A stretch of DNA of 64,000 nt from Pseudoalteromonas sp. XI10 (GCF_001469895.1 NZ_LOPY01000040.1:62001-126000), one strand, 5' to 3'; shown: positions 49,535-59,965, numbered from the stretch's first letter. Translations and numbers: made by a program. Notes: generated from the sequence alone by a model not told the origin.

Positions 49535-52320
49535 TGCAAAGCCAAAGCCTATACGGACTCAGCAAACTTGCGCTTTTAAATACCGCAGGCTATGCAAAAT
49601 GCGTGATCCCACTGGATAAAAGTAGCTCTATTTGTGCACCGAATAATACCGGTAAAAGCTCGGTAATTAATGCCCTGCAATTTCCATTGATTAATGATTT
49701 ACGTTTAACAGAATGGGATGGCCACGATTTAGACGAAACCCGAAAATTCTACTTTTCGTCAGATCAATCCTATATTTTACTCGAAGCTGACCTGCCTAAT
49801 GGCCCTGTGGTGATTGGTGTTTCCGGCCTTGGGAAAATTGCCGGTTACGCGCATCAGTTTTTTTGCTACCAAGGTAAGTTGAACCTTGAACACTACACGC
49901 AAGGCAAAACCATTGTAAAATTCACCAAGCTTTTTAATCACTTAAAAGAGCAAGGTTTTAATCCAATCGAATTAAAAGCGCAAGAGCTAAACGCCCTACT
50001 CACTGGCGGCGCAACGCCGTTTGATGGCGATATCAACTTAAAGATGATCCCCCTCAATAACGTGCAAGATTCAGCGATTTACAAAGAAATTTTCCGCCGT
50101 ATTCTTAACTTGCATAAGTTAGGTGCCAGTGATGTTAAGCGCTTTATGTTACGTGTATTTGAGCGCCATATGTCAAACTCACGGGTCGACTTTTATGAAG
50201 TGTGGCGACGTTCATTCGATAAAGTGAATCGCGCTAAACGTGAACTAAAAGCCCTTGAGTCAATGCAAGAGCCTATCGCAGCTCTTGAATCTATGCTTGA
50301 AAACCAAACGGTTTTAAAAGGCAAACTTGCAGCCTATGCGCCAAAAATTGACCAAGCACTGATTGACTTTGAAACCTATCAACAAGAGCAACTCGCTGAG
50401 CTAAATATTGCTCTTGAAGATATCGAACACGAAAAGCATGAGTTCGACCAAAAGCAGCAGCTGTATATTCAGCAATCCCGTGATATTGAGCGTAAACAAA
50501 CGCAAATTGAACAGTGGTTTTTAGACTATCGAGCGCTTAAATCTGAGTTTGAACTAGTTAACAAAGCCACTTTAAAAGTAAGCCTTACTCAGCTTAAACA
50601 AGATTATGAATCGCTATCGCATTCATTAAGCAGTGCTCAAGGTCAAAGCTTGCACACGCTAGATTACCGTATCAGCGAAACACAAAAGCAAATTAAGAGC
50701 TTAAAACTGCAGTTAAAGAACCTCGAGTTCAATTTATTCACTCGCATGCGTGAAGATTTGTCTTTAAAAGAAGTTGAAGAAATTTCGCGTATTCTAAACC
50801 CAGATATCTTATCGTTTGCCACCACCAGCAATGGTGATGTTGATATCACAGACGAAGATGCTTTTGGTGAGTTTTTAGAGCAGTTATCGGCAAATGTGAA
50901 AGGCGGTGTACTGACACTCCCTGGTGCAAACATCAAACTCAAAAAGCTAAGCCCAGTGCAAATGCAAACGGGCGAAAATAAAGAGCAATTAACCGCGCAA
51001 CTTGCTGCCCTTGAAAACTCACTGAAAGAGTTTAAACAGCAGCGCGAAGTCGCTGCTAATGTCGCCGAAAAGCAAAAAGAAAAAGACGCCTTATATGATG
51101 AGCTAATGGCCTCAGAAGAAGCGTTAAAACGCTTTGAACAATTTGAAGTGATGCAGCAATCTGTCGATGCACAAACTCTGCTAAAAGAGCAGTTAAATGC
51201 AGAGCGCGAGCAAGTTGACGACTACCTGCAAGATATTCAAAAGAACAGTGGCTCAATTAGCGATCGTCGTTCGATTATCAAATCGAAAAAAGATCTGCTT
51301 GCCCGCCAAGCTGACCGTTTACGCCAAGTTAAATCTGAACGTATCGATCACACCCTTGATTTTTACTCAGGCAAAGTCACTCCGTACATGATTGAAATCA
51401 ATATTGATTTTGATAACTTAAGTGACCTCATTCATCACTTCAACAAAGACTGCCAAGAGCTACGTAACTTTGATATCAACGTACGTAACACCTATATGCA
51501 TATTTATAATGCGGGTATTACTAAATTTGATAACGAAAACGATGAGTTTACTAAATACGAAAAGCTTATCAGCGCGTTTCATAACATCGATAACGAACGC
51601 GATGCCGTTGAACGTCAAGGCCGAGTTGCGTTAACCGAAGTAGCCGCTACTATTAAAGGCTTGCGTGAAGACTTAGATCGCTTACGCCGCGAAATGAACA
51701 GCTTTAATAAAGGCATTAGTCAGCACCGCATCTCTAATCTTCAAGCATTCAAAATTAATGTTATTCCGCGCAAGATGTTGGTTGATAGCATTGATACCAT
51801 TATTAGTACCTCAAATCAGTTTGAGCAAGGCGATACCCTAGACCTATTAAGCCAAGAGCCTTATAGCGAATCTGCGGTAAACGAAGCGAAAGATCATTTG
51901 ATTAAGCTTGCCTCTGAAAAAGCCGGTTTAACACTTACCGACTTATTCGATATTCGTTTTGAAGTAGTAAACCGTGCTGGTGAAACTGAGCACTTCGAAA
52001 AAATCGATTCAGCCGGCTCTAACGGTACCCGTATCACCATTAAGCTACTTTGTGGCATGCTGTTTATTCGTTACTTATTAAGCGACCAAGAACAAAACTT
52101 GTATCGTATTCCGATTTATATCGATGAAGCAGCTGATATCGACCCACAAAACCAAAAAGCAATTATCGAAACCGCTCTTAGCTTTGGCTTTGTGCCGATT
52201 TTTGCCTCAGTTAAACCACAAGTTAGCTGTGATTACATCGTCCCTATTCGTACTGTTAAAGATGGTGCACAAAACTGGGTGGATGAAAAAGACTGGATAG
52301 AAGTAGAACACACCGTTTAA
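49534..52320 (+). CDS. mksB: MksB-like SMC ATPase
   Basis: A 928-residue ABC-type ATPase with head halves at both ends and a coiled coil between about 270 and 780. Walker A is ICAPNNTGKSSVINALQF, in which the usual first glycine is alanine. Walker B is YIDEAADIDPQNQKAIIE near residue 865. The signature region reads SAGSNGTRITIKLL rather than LSGGQ. Length is near the 900-950 of MksB and well under MukB (about 1480). With MksF and MksE it should form a condensin that loops or compacts DNA. No MksG/JetD nuclease follows. Confidence 0.82.
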   Translation: MQSQSLYGLSKLALLNTAGYAKCVIPLDKSSSICAPNNTGKSSVINALQFPLINDLRLTEWDGHDLDETRKFYFSSDQSYILLEADLPNGPVVIGVSGLGKIAGYAHQFFCYQGKLNLEHYTQGKTIVKFTKLFNHLKEQGFNPIELKAQELNALLTGGATPFDGDINLKMIPLNNVQDSAIYKEIFRRILNLHKLGASDVKRFMLRVFERHMSNSRVDFYEVWRRSFDKVNRAKRELKALESMQEPIAALESMLENQTVLKGKLAAYAPKIDQALIDFETYQQEQLAELNIALEDIEHEKHEFDQKQQLYIQQSRDIERKQTQIEQWFLDYRALKSEFELVNKATLKVSLTQLKQDYESLSHSLSSAQGQSLHTLDYRISETQKQIKSLKLQLKNLEFNLFTRMREDLSLKEVEEISRILNPDILSFATTSNGDVDITDEDAFGEFLEQLSANVKGGVLTLPGANIKLKKLSPVQMQTGENKEQLTAQLAALENSLKEFKQQREVAANVAEKQKEKDALYDELMASEEALKRFEQFEVMQQSVDAQTLLKEQLNAEREQVDDYLQDIQKNSGSISDRRSIIKSKKDLLARQADRLRQVKSERIDHTLDFYSGKVTPYMIEINIDFDNLSDLIHHFNKDCQELRNFDINVRNTYMHIYNAGITKFDNENDEFTKYEKLISAFHNIDNERDAVERQGRVALTEVAATIKGLREDLDRLRREMNSFNKGISQHRISNLQAFKINVIPRKMLVDSIDTIISTSNQFEQGDTLDLLSQEPYSESAVNEAKDHLIKLASEKAGLTLTDLFDIRFEVVNRAGETEHFEKIDSAGSNGTRITIKLLCGMLFIRYLLSDQEQNLYRIPIYIDEAADIDPQNQKAIIETALSFGFVPIFASVKPQVSCDYIVPIRTVKDGAQNWVDEKDWIEVEHTV

Positions 52321-52483
52321 TTACAAAAATTAATCATTGATTCAGTCAAGGATGACTATGTTTACAAACTATTACAGTACTTTTTTGTAAATGTGCCATA
52401 GTTTTTAAATAATCATTCAGTTGAGTATTATTTGTGTTATGTTATCAATCAAGTAGTGGAAATTTTGCCAAGGAGCAAACAAT

Positions 52484-53038
52484 ATGAAGAACTTATTAAT
52501 CGCGACGGCTGTACTTTTTTTAGCGGCTTGTGCTAAAACGCCTGATTGGGATTACGACAAATCAGCAGATTTTAGTAATTATAAAACCTTCTCTTGGGTA
52601 CCTAATGCCAGCTTGACTAAAAACGTAGCGAATTACCAAATTAGCCCTTTAATGGAAAAACGTGTTCGTGACGCTGTAAATGCTGAACTTGAAAAAAGCG
52701 GTATGAAGCTAGTTGATTTAGCGCAAGCAGATGTACTAATTAACTATCATGCCTCTGTCGATACTAAAATTGATGTAGATACCTTTAACGTCGGTTACGG
52801 CGCACGCTGGAATTACTGGGGTATGGGTTACAACACGCAAACAACTGCTCGCGAATACGAAGTGGGTACGTTAATTTTAGACGTGGTAGACCGTGCTTCT
52901 AACCAATTAGTTTGGCGTGGTGCTAAAGAAGGTCGTTTGCAAAAGAACCAATCACCTGAAAAGCGCACTGAAGTTATCAAAGAGACTGTTGCTAACATTC
53001 TAAGTAACTTCCCACCGCAATCAATTAATCAAAACTAA
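52484..53038 (+). CDS. DUF4136 lipoprotein
   Basis: A 184-residue protein with lipobox LAAC (C16). The DUF4136 domain is recognised from DYDKSADFSNYKTFSWVPN at the start, ADVLINYHASVDTKIDV in the middle, and the end LILDVVDRASNQLVWRGAKEG. It is probably held at the outer membrane. The function of the family is not known. AAGGAG is upstream. It is a single gene, 163 bases after the Mks operon. Confidence 0.9.
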   Translation: MKNLLIATAVLFLAACAKTPDWDYDKSADFSNYKTFSWVPNASLTKNVANYQISPLMEKRVRDAVNAELEKSGMKLVDLAQADVLINYHASVDTKIDVDTFNVGYGARWNYWGMGYNTQTTAREYEVGTLILDVVDRASNQLVWRGAKEGRLQKNQSPEKRTEVIKETVANILSNFPPQSINQN

Positions 53039-53054
53039 ACACTGATTTAGTTAA

Positions 53055-53084
53055 AAGACCGCGCAATTAGCGCGGTTTTTTATT
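53055..53084 (+). terminator. rho-independent terminator
   Basis: ACCGCGC and GCGCGGT arms with a four-base loop, then TTTTTAT. Confidence 0.88.
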
Positions 53085-53201
53085 GCCTGTTGAAATCTGG
53101 TTGGAGTGGTATAACTCGGTGATTCAGATACAATACCCGCAATTTTCAGTGCGCTTAACTAGCCCACTACCCCAGATTAAACAAAATCAAGAGAGTTTTA
53201 G

Positions 53202-55040
53202 ATGGTACGCGCAGTACAGCTTACACTTCCCGCATTATTCGTCACTTGCTCAGTACTAGCAGAAGACACCAACAATATTGAACAAATCACCGTTGAAGTT
53301 TCAGCAACCGCAAATAAAGAACCTGTAGGTACTTTTGATGCGCCAGTATCAAACTTAGAATATGACCCACGTGTCGACTTGCAATCGCGCAATATGGCTG
53401 AAGCACAAGCTGATGTCACCATTCGCGGTGGTATCTTTGAAAATACTGGCTTTCGTGTTGGTAGCAGTACGTTATTTGACCCACAATCTGGTCACTACTT
53501 TGCTGAAATTCCCATTGCGCCGCAGATGCTAACAGGCCCTTCAGTGCTTACAGGTGCTGATAATGCCCTTTATGGAATGAATAGCTCGGTTGGTACGGTT
53601 TCATTTGGCTGGCGCCCTATCACGAGTACCGGTAGTGTTTCACTTGGCACAGGTACTAATGGCTTTAATTTGCAAAGTATTCATGCTGCTCATAGCCAAA
53701 AGCTTGATAGCAAACCTGATTGGCGATTAGGTTTTGAGGGTGAATACTCGCACTCAAAAAGTGATGGCTCAATTGATAATGGCGACCACGACTTTGAACG
53801 CGCCTCAGCGCGTATTCAACTTGCAAGCTCTACCTCACAAACTGATTTAATGTTCGGACGCCAAGAGAAGTTTTTTGGTTGGCCAAATCTTTATACGCCA
53901 TTTAACTTTAACGAAACCGAAGATCTTGAAACCAAGCTTTTCATGCTCAATCACAAGCAAATGTATGGTGAGAACAATAGCCTTGAAGTGACTGGTTATT
54001 ATCGTAAACATAACGACCATTACGTTTTGTCTCGTGAAAACCCAGCTATTTTTGAAGCGTTTCACGAAACCACGGTTAAGTCATTGGCACTCTCTGGGCG
54101 TCACCGCTTAAATGACCGCTATGCAATTAATTATGCTGGGCAATTTATTGCTGATGAAATTGAATCAACGTCTCTTGAAAACAACTTTACATCACGTAAT
54201 TACACTAAGCTAAGTATCTTGCCTGAGTACAAATCAGCCCTTACAGCGAACAAAGAGCTTACTTTACGTGTTGGTGCTGCATTTGATGATACCAACCGTG
54301 ATAGCTCAGATACCTCATTTATTGCCGATGCCAGCCTTAAAGTAGCTAATCAAAATGGCAGTGAACATACCTGGTATGCATCATACGCAGAAGCAACACA
54401 AGTTCCCGGTTATACCGCCATCGGCGGCAGTGAAACGGGCGGATTATTCAGAAGTAACTACAGCCTTGAGCGCGAAACCACCGATAACCTTGAATTAGGT
54501 TTACTGATTGAACAGTCTTCATGGCGTTTAGATTCAGCTATTTTCTACCGTAAAGATAAAAACCTTACGGATTGGACATATCGCTTTGATGCAACCTCAG
54601 CACGTTTTGCAAACCCGGTTGATATAGACACCTTAGGCGTTGAGTTTTTAGCGAATAAATCGTTTGAAAGCGCTGAGTTGATTGCCAGCTACACCTATTT
54701 AGAAAAGTCAGAAGACTATGGCACGGCAGATATTGATGCAAGCTTTTATGCGCTTAATTACCCTGATCATCGTGTAACACTGGGTGCAGTATGGCAGCCA
54801 ATGGATGTGCTTGAGCTGCGTATCGATAACGAATGGCGTAAGCAACATAGTAACCGCCTACGTAGCTCTGATGATGAAGCCTTCTTTACTCAGTTAACGC
54901 TAAAATTCACCCCAGCTCAGCTTGATAATGTGTTTGTTACCTTTGCAGCTGACAACATTTGGGATGAATCTTTCGAAGAAGTCCCAGGCACCCCTGGCCG
55001 CGGCGAGCAATATACTCTTAGCGCTACTTATACGTGGTAA
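53202..55040 (+). CDS. TonB-dependent outer membrane receptor
   Basis: A 612-residue protein with a signal peptide ending near VLAED, a TonB-box-like stretch EQITVEVSA, a plug domain (VTIRGGIFENTGFRVG, VLTGADNALYG) and a C-terminal beta barrel of repeated aromatic-alternating strands ending in YTW. The length is close to BtuB (about 614), one of the smallest receptors, but no substrate motif is clear. No neighbouring uptake genes suggest the ligand. Cobalamin, siderophore or another compound remain open. Confidence 0.85.
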   Translation: MVRAVQLTLPALFVTCSVLAEDTNNIEQITVEVSATANKEPVGTFDAPVSNLEYDPRVDLQSRNMAEAQADVTIRGGIFENTGFRVGSSTLFDPQSGHYFAEIPIAPQMLTGPSVLTGADNALYGMNSSVGTVSFGWRPITSTGSVSLGTGTNGFNLQSIHAAHSQKLDSKPDWRLGFEGEYSHSKSDGSIDNGDHDFERASARIQLASSTSQTDLMFGRQEKFFGWPNLYTPFNFNETEDLETKLFMLNHKQMYGENNSLEVTGYYRKHNDHYVLSRENPAIFEAFHETTVKSLALSGRHRLNDRYAINYAGQFIADEIESTSLENNFTSRNYTKLSILPEYKSALTANKELTLRVGAAFDDTNRDSSDTSFIADASLKVANQNGSEHTWYASYAEATQVPGYTAIGGSETGGLFRSNYSLERETTDNLELGLLIEQSSWRLDSAIFYRKDKNLTDWTYRFDATSARFANPVDIDTLGVEFLANKSFESAELIASYTYLEKSEDYGTADIDASFYALNYPDHRVTLGAVWQPMDVLELRIDNEWRKQHSNRLRSSDDEAFFTQLTLKFTPAQLDNVFVTFAADNIWDESFEEVPGTPGRGEQYTLSATYTW

Positions 55041-55047
55041 GCAAAAA

Positions 55048-55079
55048 CAATAATGCCAGTCAATTGACTGGCATTATTG
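55048..55079. terminator. palindromic terminator
   Basis: CAATAATGCCAGTCAA pairs exactly with TTGACTGGCATTATTG. The T run is short, so strength is uncertain. Confidence 0.7.
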
Positions 55080-55206
55080 TGTTACGTTACCTTTCGAGGT
55101 ATCTATCAAACCATAACCAAAATTATATTAAACGCCATAAAGAAAACTTTGGTTATAAAAAATACACCTCAGCAACCGTTAAAAAGTGTTAAAGGTTTAA
55201 TCTTTT

Positions 55207-55467
55207 TTAAGTCAACTGCTCAAGTTCGGTAATTAAATACAGTGCTTGTTCGTTAGTGGTGCCACACACATCAATAGTGGCAGAAAAGTCACTACACACC
55301 TTAGGCCTTGATTCATCACCAAATAATTTACATAGGTTATTATCATCTAGTTGAATACAGCGCTCTCCCGCTGCCTTGCCGTTTGGCATTCCTGGGATCG
55401 GTGAGCTAATACTGGGTGCAATACAACAGGCGCCACAGCCTAATCTACATGCCATTTTATCTGTCAT
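55207..55467 (-). CDS. YkgJ family cysteine cluster protein
   Basis: An 86-residue protein with eight cysteines (C7, C11, C14, C15, C37, C46, C58, C68). The pattern CRLGCGACC followed by RCIQLDDNNLCKLFGDESRPKVC fits the YkgJ or CxxCxxCC zinc/iron cluster family. It probably binds a metal ion; the biological role is unknown. It is convergent with the TonB receptor and divergent from the RND adaptor gene. Confidence 0.88.
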   Translation of the reverse strand: MTDKMACRLGCGACCIAPSISSPIPGMPNGKAAGERCIQLDDNNLCKLFGDESRPKVCSDFSATIDVCGTTNEQALYLITELEQLT

Positions 55468-55613
55468 TGAGTACCTCTTATAGAACCTTTGTAGCGCCTT
55501 TGTAATATGTGTAATGGTTTGTTACATCTTCAAACGCCTTGTAAACACTTTATTGCGTATGCTTAGCCTATCAAATTTATTTTTAATTACCGTCAACCGT
55601 GAGGGACTATCCC

Positions 55614-56786
55614 GTGGCTAGTAAAAAACAAATCATTCTCCCTATCGCCGTATTAGTCGGCGGACTTGGAATGGCATTCGCATTTGCCTCTATGAAGCAA
55701 CCGCCAGTCGAAAAACCAGAACAAGATCTGCGCCCGCTTGTATCAATCAAACCGTTAAGCTTTGACGCTATTACCCTTGATGTAAAATCATACGGTATTG
55801 TTAAACCTAAAAACCAAACTGAACTTGTTGCGCAAGTGAGTGGTCAGGTTGTGTCGTTATCAGATCAATTCGTACAAGGTGGATTTGTTAAGCAAGGTGA
55901 CATTCTAGCACGTATTGACCCAAATGATTACGAAGCGGCACTCATTGAAGCTGAAGCCGGTTTGGCACAAGCAAGCTCAGCGCTTGAGATAGAACGTGCA
56001 CAGGTGTCAGTTGCGCAAGCTGAGTGGGACCGCATCAAGGGTGACTCAAACCAAGTTATTCCATCTGAGCTTTATTTACGTAAACCACAACTTGCTGAAA
56101 AACTTGCAAGTTACCGCGCTGCGCAAGCGAGTGTAAAACGAGCTAAACGTAATCTTGAACGTACATATATTAAAGCACCATACGATGCGATTATAGACGA
56201 GCGTCTAATTAGTTTAGGTAGTGTAGTAAACCCAGGTAACAGCTTTGGAAGTCTGAGCTCAACGTCATTGGCTGAAATTCGTTTACCTGTAGCTGATAAA
56301 GATCTGCAATACCTTAATAACCAAGGAATTGGCGCCAGCGTATCAATTAACGCTGAATTTGCTGGGAAACAAACAACGTGGCAAGCAACTATCGTACGTA
56401 GCGAAGGAGTTGTAGACCAACGTAGCCGCATGAATTACTTAGTAGCCCAAGTAGCAACGCCTTATGAGCAAAAGCAGCCATTACGTTTTGGCTCATACAT
56501 TAATGCCACTATCGAAGGTCGAGCGCTGGACAATGCGATTGTTGTTCCGCACCATTTAGTTAAAGACAAAAAAGTCGCTGTTTTACAAGATGGCGAAACG
56601 CTTACCTTTAAAACACTTAACATCGTTCGCGAACAAAATGGCATGGTGATCGCCGATAATGGCCTTACTAATGGTGAGCAACTTATTACCTCGGCACTTG
56701 AATACCCAACTGAAGGCATGGCGGTCAAGCTAGATGACGCAAAACTGAGTGTGCCAACAACGCAGTTAGCGTTAAAAGAGGAATAA
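55614..56786 (+). CDS. RND efflux periplasmic adaptor (membrane fusion protein)
   Basis: A 390-residue protein starting from GTG at 55614 (ASKKQIILPIAVLVGG), which has GAGGGA seven bases before it; a GTG five codons upstream is also in frame. An N-terminal membrane anchor is followed by the lipoyl/barrel-sandwich motif VAQVSGQVVSLSDQFVQGGFVKQGDILARIDP. A helical hairpin, a second lipoyl half (RTYIKAPYDAIIDERLISLGSVV) and beta-barrel domains complete the MFP plan. It links the inner-membrane pump encoded 3 bases downstream to an outer-membrane channel encoded elsewhere. Confidence 0.93.
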   Translation: MASKKQIILPIAVLVGGLGMAFAFASMKQPPVEKPEQDLRPLVSIKPLSFDAITLDVKSYGIVKPKNQTELVAQVSGQVVSLSDQFVQGGFVKQGDILARIDPNDYEAALIEAEAGLAQASSALEIERAQVSVAQAEWDRIKGDSNQVIPSELYLRKPQLAEKLASYRAAQASVKRAKRNLERTYIKAPYDAIIDERLISLGSVVNPGNSFGSLSSTSLAEIRLPVADKDLQYLNNQGIGASVSINAEFAGKQTTWQATIVRSEGVVDQRSRMNYLVAQVATPYEQKQPLRFGSYINATIEGRALDNAIVVPHHLVKDKKVAVLQDGETLTFKTLNIVREQNGMVIADNGLTNGEQLITSALEYPTEGMAVKLDDAKLSVPTTQLALKEE

Positions 56787-56789
56787 GCC

Positions 56790-59700
56790 ATGACCACGCA
56801 CAGAGAAAAAGGGCTTATTGCCTGGTTTGCTCGCAACCCAGTAGCAGCAAACTTACTTATGATTTTCATTTTAGTGGGTGGCTTATTGACAGCAATGTCG
56901 GTGCGTAAGCAAATGTTCCCACAATTTGAAAGTAACTGGATCAGTATTCAAGCTGTTTATCCGGGGGCTGCGCCGCAAGAGGTAGAAGAAGGCATCACCA
57001 TTAAGGTCGAAGAGTCTTTAGAAGGTCTCGAAGGCATTAAGCGTTTAATTACCTATTCGAACCGTGGTTTTTCACAAGCTTGGATAGAAATCGAAGAAAA
57101 GTACGACCCGCAAGAAGTACTCGATGAAATCAAAATGCAGGTTGATTCAATCAATACCTTCCCTGCGGAGATGGAACGCCCTATTGTTCGCCGTGAAAAG
57201 TTTGAGCAAGAAGTGATGATTCTCGCGCTGTATGGCGATATGAGTAACTACCAGCTCAAAGAACTTGGTAACGACATAAAAGATGAGCTACAAGCTTTAC
57301 CACAAATTAACTTGGTCAACTTTTACAGTGGCTTAAACTATGAAATTGGCATTGAAATCAGCCCAGATAAACTACGTGAGTATGGTTTAACTTTCCGTGA
57401 TATTGCCACAGCCGTACGCAGCTTCTCTGCCAATATGTCAGCAGGTCAAATTCGCTCTGAAAATGGCTACATTTCAATGCGTGTTGAAAATCAAGCGTAT
57501 CGTGGTAAAGAGTTCGAAAATCTGCCTTTATTACACTTACCAGATGGTGCACAAGTTTTCTTAGGTGATGTAGCAACAATTAACGACGGTTTTGAAGAAG
57601 GCTTACAATACTCTAAGTACAACGGTAAAAACTCACTGACTTTTGAAGTAAATGCTTCCAAAGATCAAGACATCACTAAAGTTGCTGCGGTACTAAAAAG
57701 ATACCTAGATGATAAAGCACCACAGTTACCAGCAGGTGTAAAACTATCACCTATTGTTGATTTAACTTACTACCTTGAAGGTCGTCTAAACATGATGATC
57801 GACAACATGATCTGGGGTGGTATTTTAGTAATGGTAGTACTGGCGCTATTTTTACCACTTCGCTTAGCGTTTTGGGTAATGATGGGCTTACCTGTGTCAT
57901 TCCTAGGTGCATTTTTAATGATGCCACTGGGCTTTATAGACATCACTGTTAACTTAGCTTCTTTATTCGCATTTATACTGGTGCTCGGGATAGTCGTTGA
58001 TGATGCTATCGTCGTCGGTGAGTCAGCCAGTGCTGAAATTGAAAAGCACGGTCATAGCCTAGATAACGTGGTACGCGGCGTAAAACGCGTTGCTATTCCT
58101 GCAACCTTTGGGGTGTTAACTACAATTGCCGCATTTTTACCACAAACACTGGCATCAGGCCCTGGCTCTGCGTTTTCTAAAGCCATTGGTGGTGTAATTA
58201 TCCTATGTTTAATTTTCTCATTAATTGAGTCAAAACTAATTTTACCGGCTCACTTAGCAGCAATGAAAAATAAACCTGCGAACCCTAAAAATCCATTACA
58301 TCGCTTACGTTTAGGTATGGATAAAGGCCTCAAGAACTTTGTTGATAATTACTACACACCATTTATTGGTCGCTGTATTCATTACCGTTACACCGTGATT
58401 GTTGGCTTTATCTGTGTGCTTATTGTTAGTGGCGGTATGTTCGCTGGTGGTTTAGTGAAATTTGTTGCGAACCCTAAAATTCCACATGATTTCCCACGTA
58501 TCTCAGTTGAAATGAACTTATCGTCGTCTGAGCAAGCAACCCTTGAGACAGCGCAAACCATTGAAAAGCTGATTTTAGATGTCGATAAACAACTTGAAGA
58601 GCAATATGGTCAAGCGATGATCCGCGACTTATCGGTTAGTTTACGCGGTCGTACAAGTGCACGCATTATGGCGATTTTGGTTGAACCAGACTTACGCCCT
58701 ATTGATACCTTCCAATTAAGTGCAATGTGGCGCGAACAAATGCCACCACTGCCAGGTGTGAAAACACTGAATATTGAAGACAGTATCATGAACGGTGGTC
58801 GTGATGACGGTGATGTTAGCTTTCGCTTAGAAGGCAAAGATATCAATAAGCTCAAAGAAGTTGCTGCTAAGTTAAAAGAAAAGCTTAATAGCATGCAAGG
58901 CGTAGGTGATGTAAATGACTCACTACAATCTGCAACTGACGAAGTTCAACTTGAACTTAAACCACTAGCTTACAGCTTAGGTTTAACCCTATCGGATGTG
59001 GCATCACAAGTTAGCTTTAGCTACTACGGTTTAGAAGCACAACGTATTTTACGTGACGGTGAAGAGATCAAAGTAATGATCCGCTACCCTCGTGAATCGC
59101 GCAATGCAGTAAGTGACATCACAGATGCTCGTATCATTACGCCAACGGGTGTTGAAGTACCGCTTGCTGAAGTTGCTAAAGTTAACATTGTAGATGGTGT
59201 AAACCGTATTCGCCGTGAAAATGCTAAACGTACTGTAAACGTTTGGGCTGCAGTTAATACTGATCAAGCTGAACCATTTGCCATTGCAAAAGAAATTCGT
59301 GACGAATACTTACCTAGCTTACTGAAAAGCTACCCAGGTGTAGAAAGTAATGTGGCAGGTCGTATTCAAGAAGAATTGGACAGTGTGGCAGAACAAGTAC
59401 GTGACTTTGCTTTATCAATGATGATTATCTTTGCGTTACTTGCTATTCCACTGCGCTCGTACTCACAGCCATTTATTATCATGTCTGTTATTCCATTCGG
59501 TGTCATTGGTGCGATGTTTGGCCACATGATTTTAGGTATGACAATGAGTAGCCTATCAGTATTCGGTATCATCGCTGTTGCAGGTGTGGTCGTAAACGAC
59601 TCGCTAGTGATGGTCGACTTTGTTAATAAAGCTCGCGCCGAAGGTGTAGCAATCAAAGAGGCCGTGATGCAAGCCGGTGCGCGTCGTTTTAGAGCGATAT

Positions 59701-59942
59701 TACTGACCTCAATAACGACCTTTATTGGTGTATTACCAATCATTATGGAAACAAGCTTACAAGCAAAAATCGTTATCCCAATGGCTGTATCTCTAGCATT
59801 CGGGGTGTTATTTGCAACGGTCATTACGCTTATTTTAATCCCTTGTCAGTACGTCGCGTTAGAAGACTTTAAACGCTTAATTGGCAAGCTAAGAGGTAAA
59901 AAAGCAGAGCCAGAAGCAAAATTACAAACAACCAGTAATTAA
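56790..59942 (+). CDS. RND efflux pump inner-membrane permease
   Basis: A 1050-residue transporter with the AcrB plan of 12 helices and two large periplasmic loops. It opens with MTTHREKGLIAWFARNPVAANLLMIFILVGGLL. Helix 4 carries the proton-relay pair in ILVLGIVVDDAIVVGE, and the second half has GVVVNDSLVMVDF. The pump expels small molecules using proton influx. The substrate cannot be told from sequence. The outer-membrane TolC-like partner is not in the window. Confidence 0.95.
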   Translation: MTTHREKGLIAWFARNPVAANLLMIFILVGGLLTAMSVRKQMFPQFESNWISIQAVYPGAAPQEVEEGITIKVEESLEGLEGIKRLITYSNRGFSQAWIEIEEKYDPQEVLDEIKMQVDSINTFPAEMERPIVRREKFEQEVMILALYGDMSNYQLKELGNDIKDELQALPQINLVNFYSGLNYEIGIEISPDKLREYGLTFRDIATAVRSFSANMSAGQIRSENGYISMRVENQAYRGKEFENLPLLHLPDGAQVFLGDVATINDGFEEGLQYSKYNGKNSLTFEVNASKDQDITKVAAVLKRYLDDKAPQLPAGVKLSPIVDLTYYLEGRLNMMIDNMIWGGILVMVVLALFLPLRLAFWVMMGLPVSFLGAFLMMPLGFIDITVNLASLFAFILVLGIVVDDAIVVGESASAEIEKHGHSLDNVVRGVKRVAIPATFGVLTTIAAFLPQTLASGPGSAFSKAIGGVIILCLIFSLIESKLILPAHLAAMKNKPANPKNPLHRLRLGMDKGLKNFVDNYYTPFIGRCIHYRYTVIVGFICVLIVSGGMFAGGLVKFVANPKIPHDFPRISVEMNLSSSEQATLETAQTIEKLILDVDKQLEEQYGQAMIRDLSVSLRGRTSARIMAILVEPDLRPIDTFQLSAMWREQMPPLPGVKTLNIEDSIMNGGRDDGDVSFRLEGKDINKLKEVAAKLKEKLNSMQGVGDVNDSLQSATDEVQLELKPLAYSLGLTLSDVASQVSFSYYGLEAQRILRDGEEIKVMIRYPRESRNAVSDITDARIITPTGVEVPLAEVAKVNIVDGVNRIRRENAKRTVNVWAAVNTDQAEPFAIAKEIRDEYLPSLLKSYPGVESNVAGRIQEELDSVAEQVRDFALSMMIIFALLAIPLRSYSQPFIIMSVIPFGVIGAMFGHMILGMTMSSLSVFGIIAVAGVVVNDSLVMVDFVNKARAEGVAIKEAVMQAGARRFRAILLTSITTFIGVLPIIMETSLQAKIVIPMAVSLAFGVLFATVITLILIPCQYVALEDFKRLIGKLRGKKAEPEAKLQTTSN

Positions 59943-59965
59943 GCCCCTCTCAAGATCCCAACCGA

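Noticed and set aside
47712-52320. A Wadjet (JetABCD) plasmid-defence system
   Set aside because: Only the three condensin-like genes are present; no JetD-like gene precedes or follows, so I call it Mks, not Wadjet.
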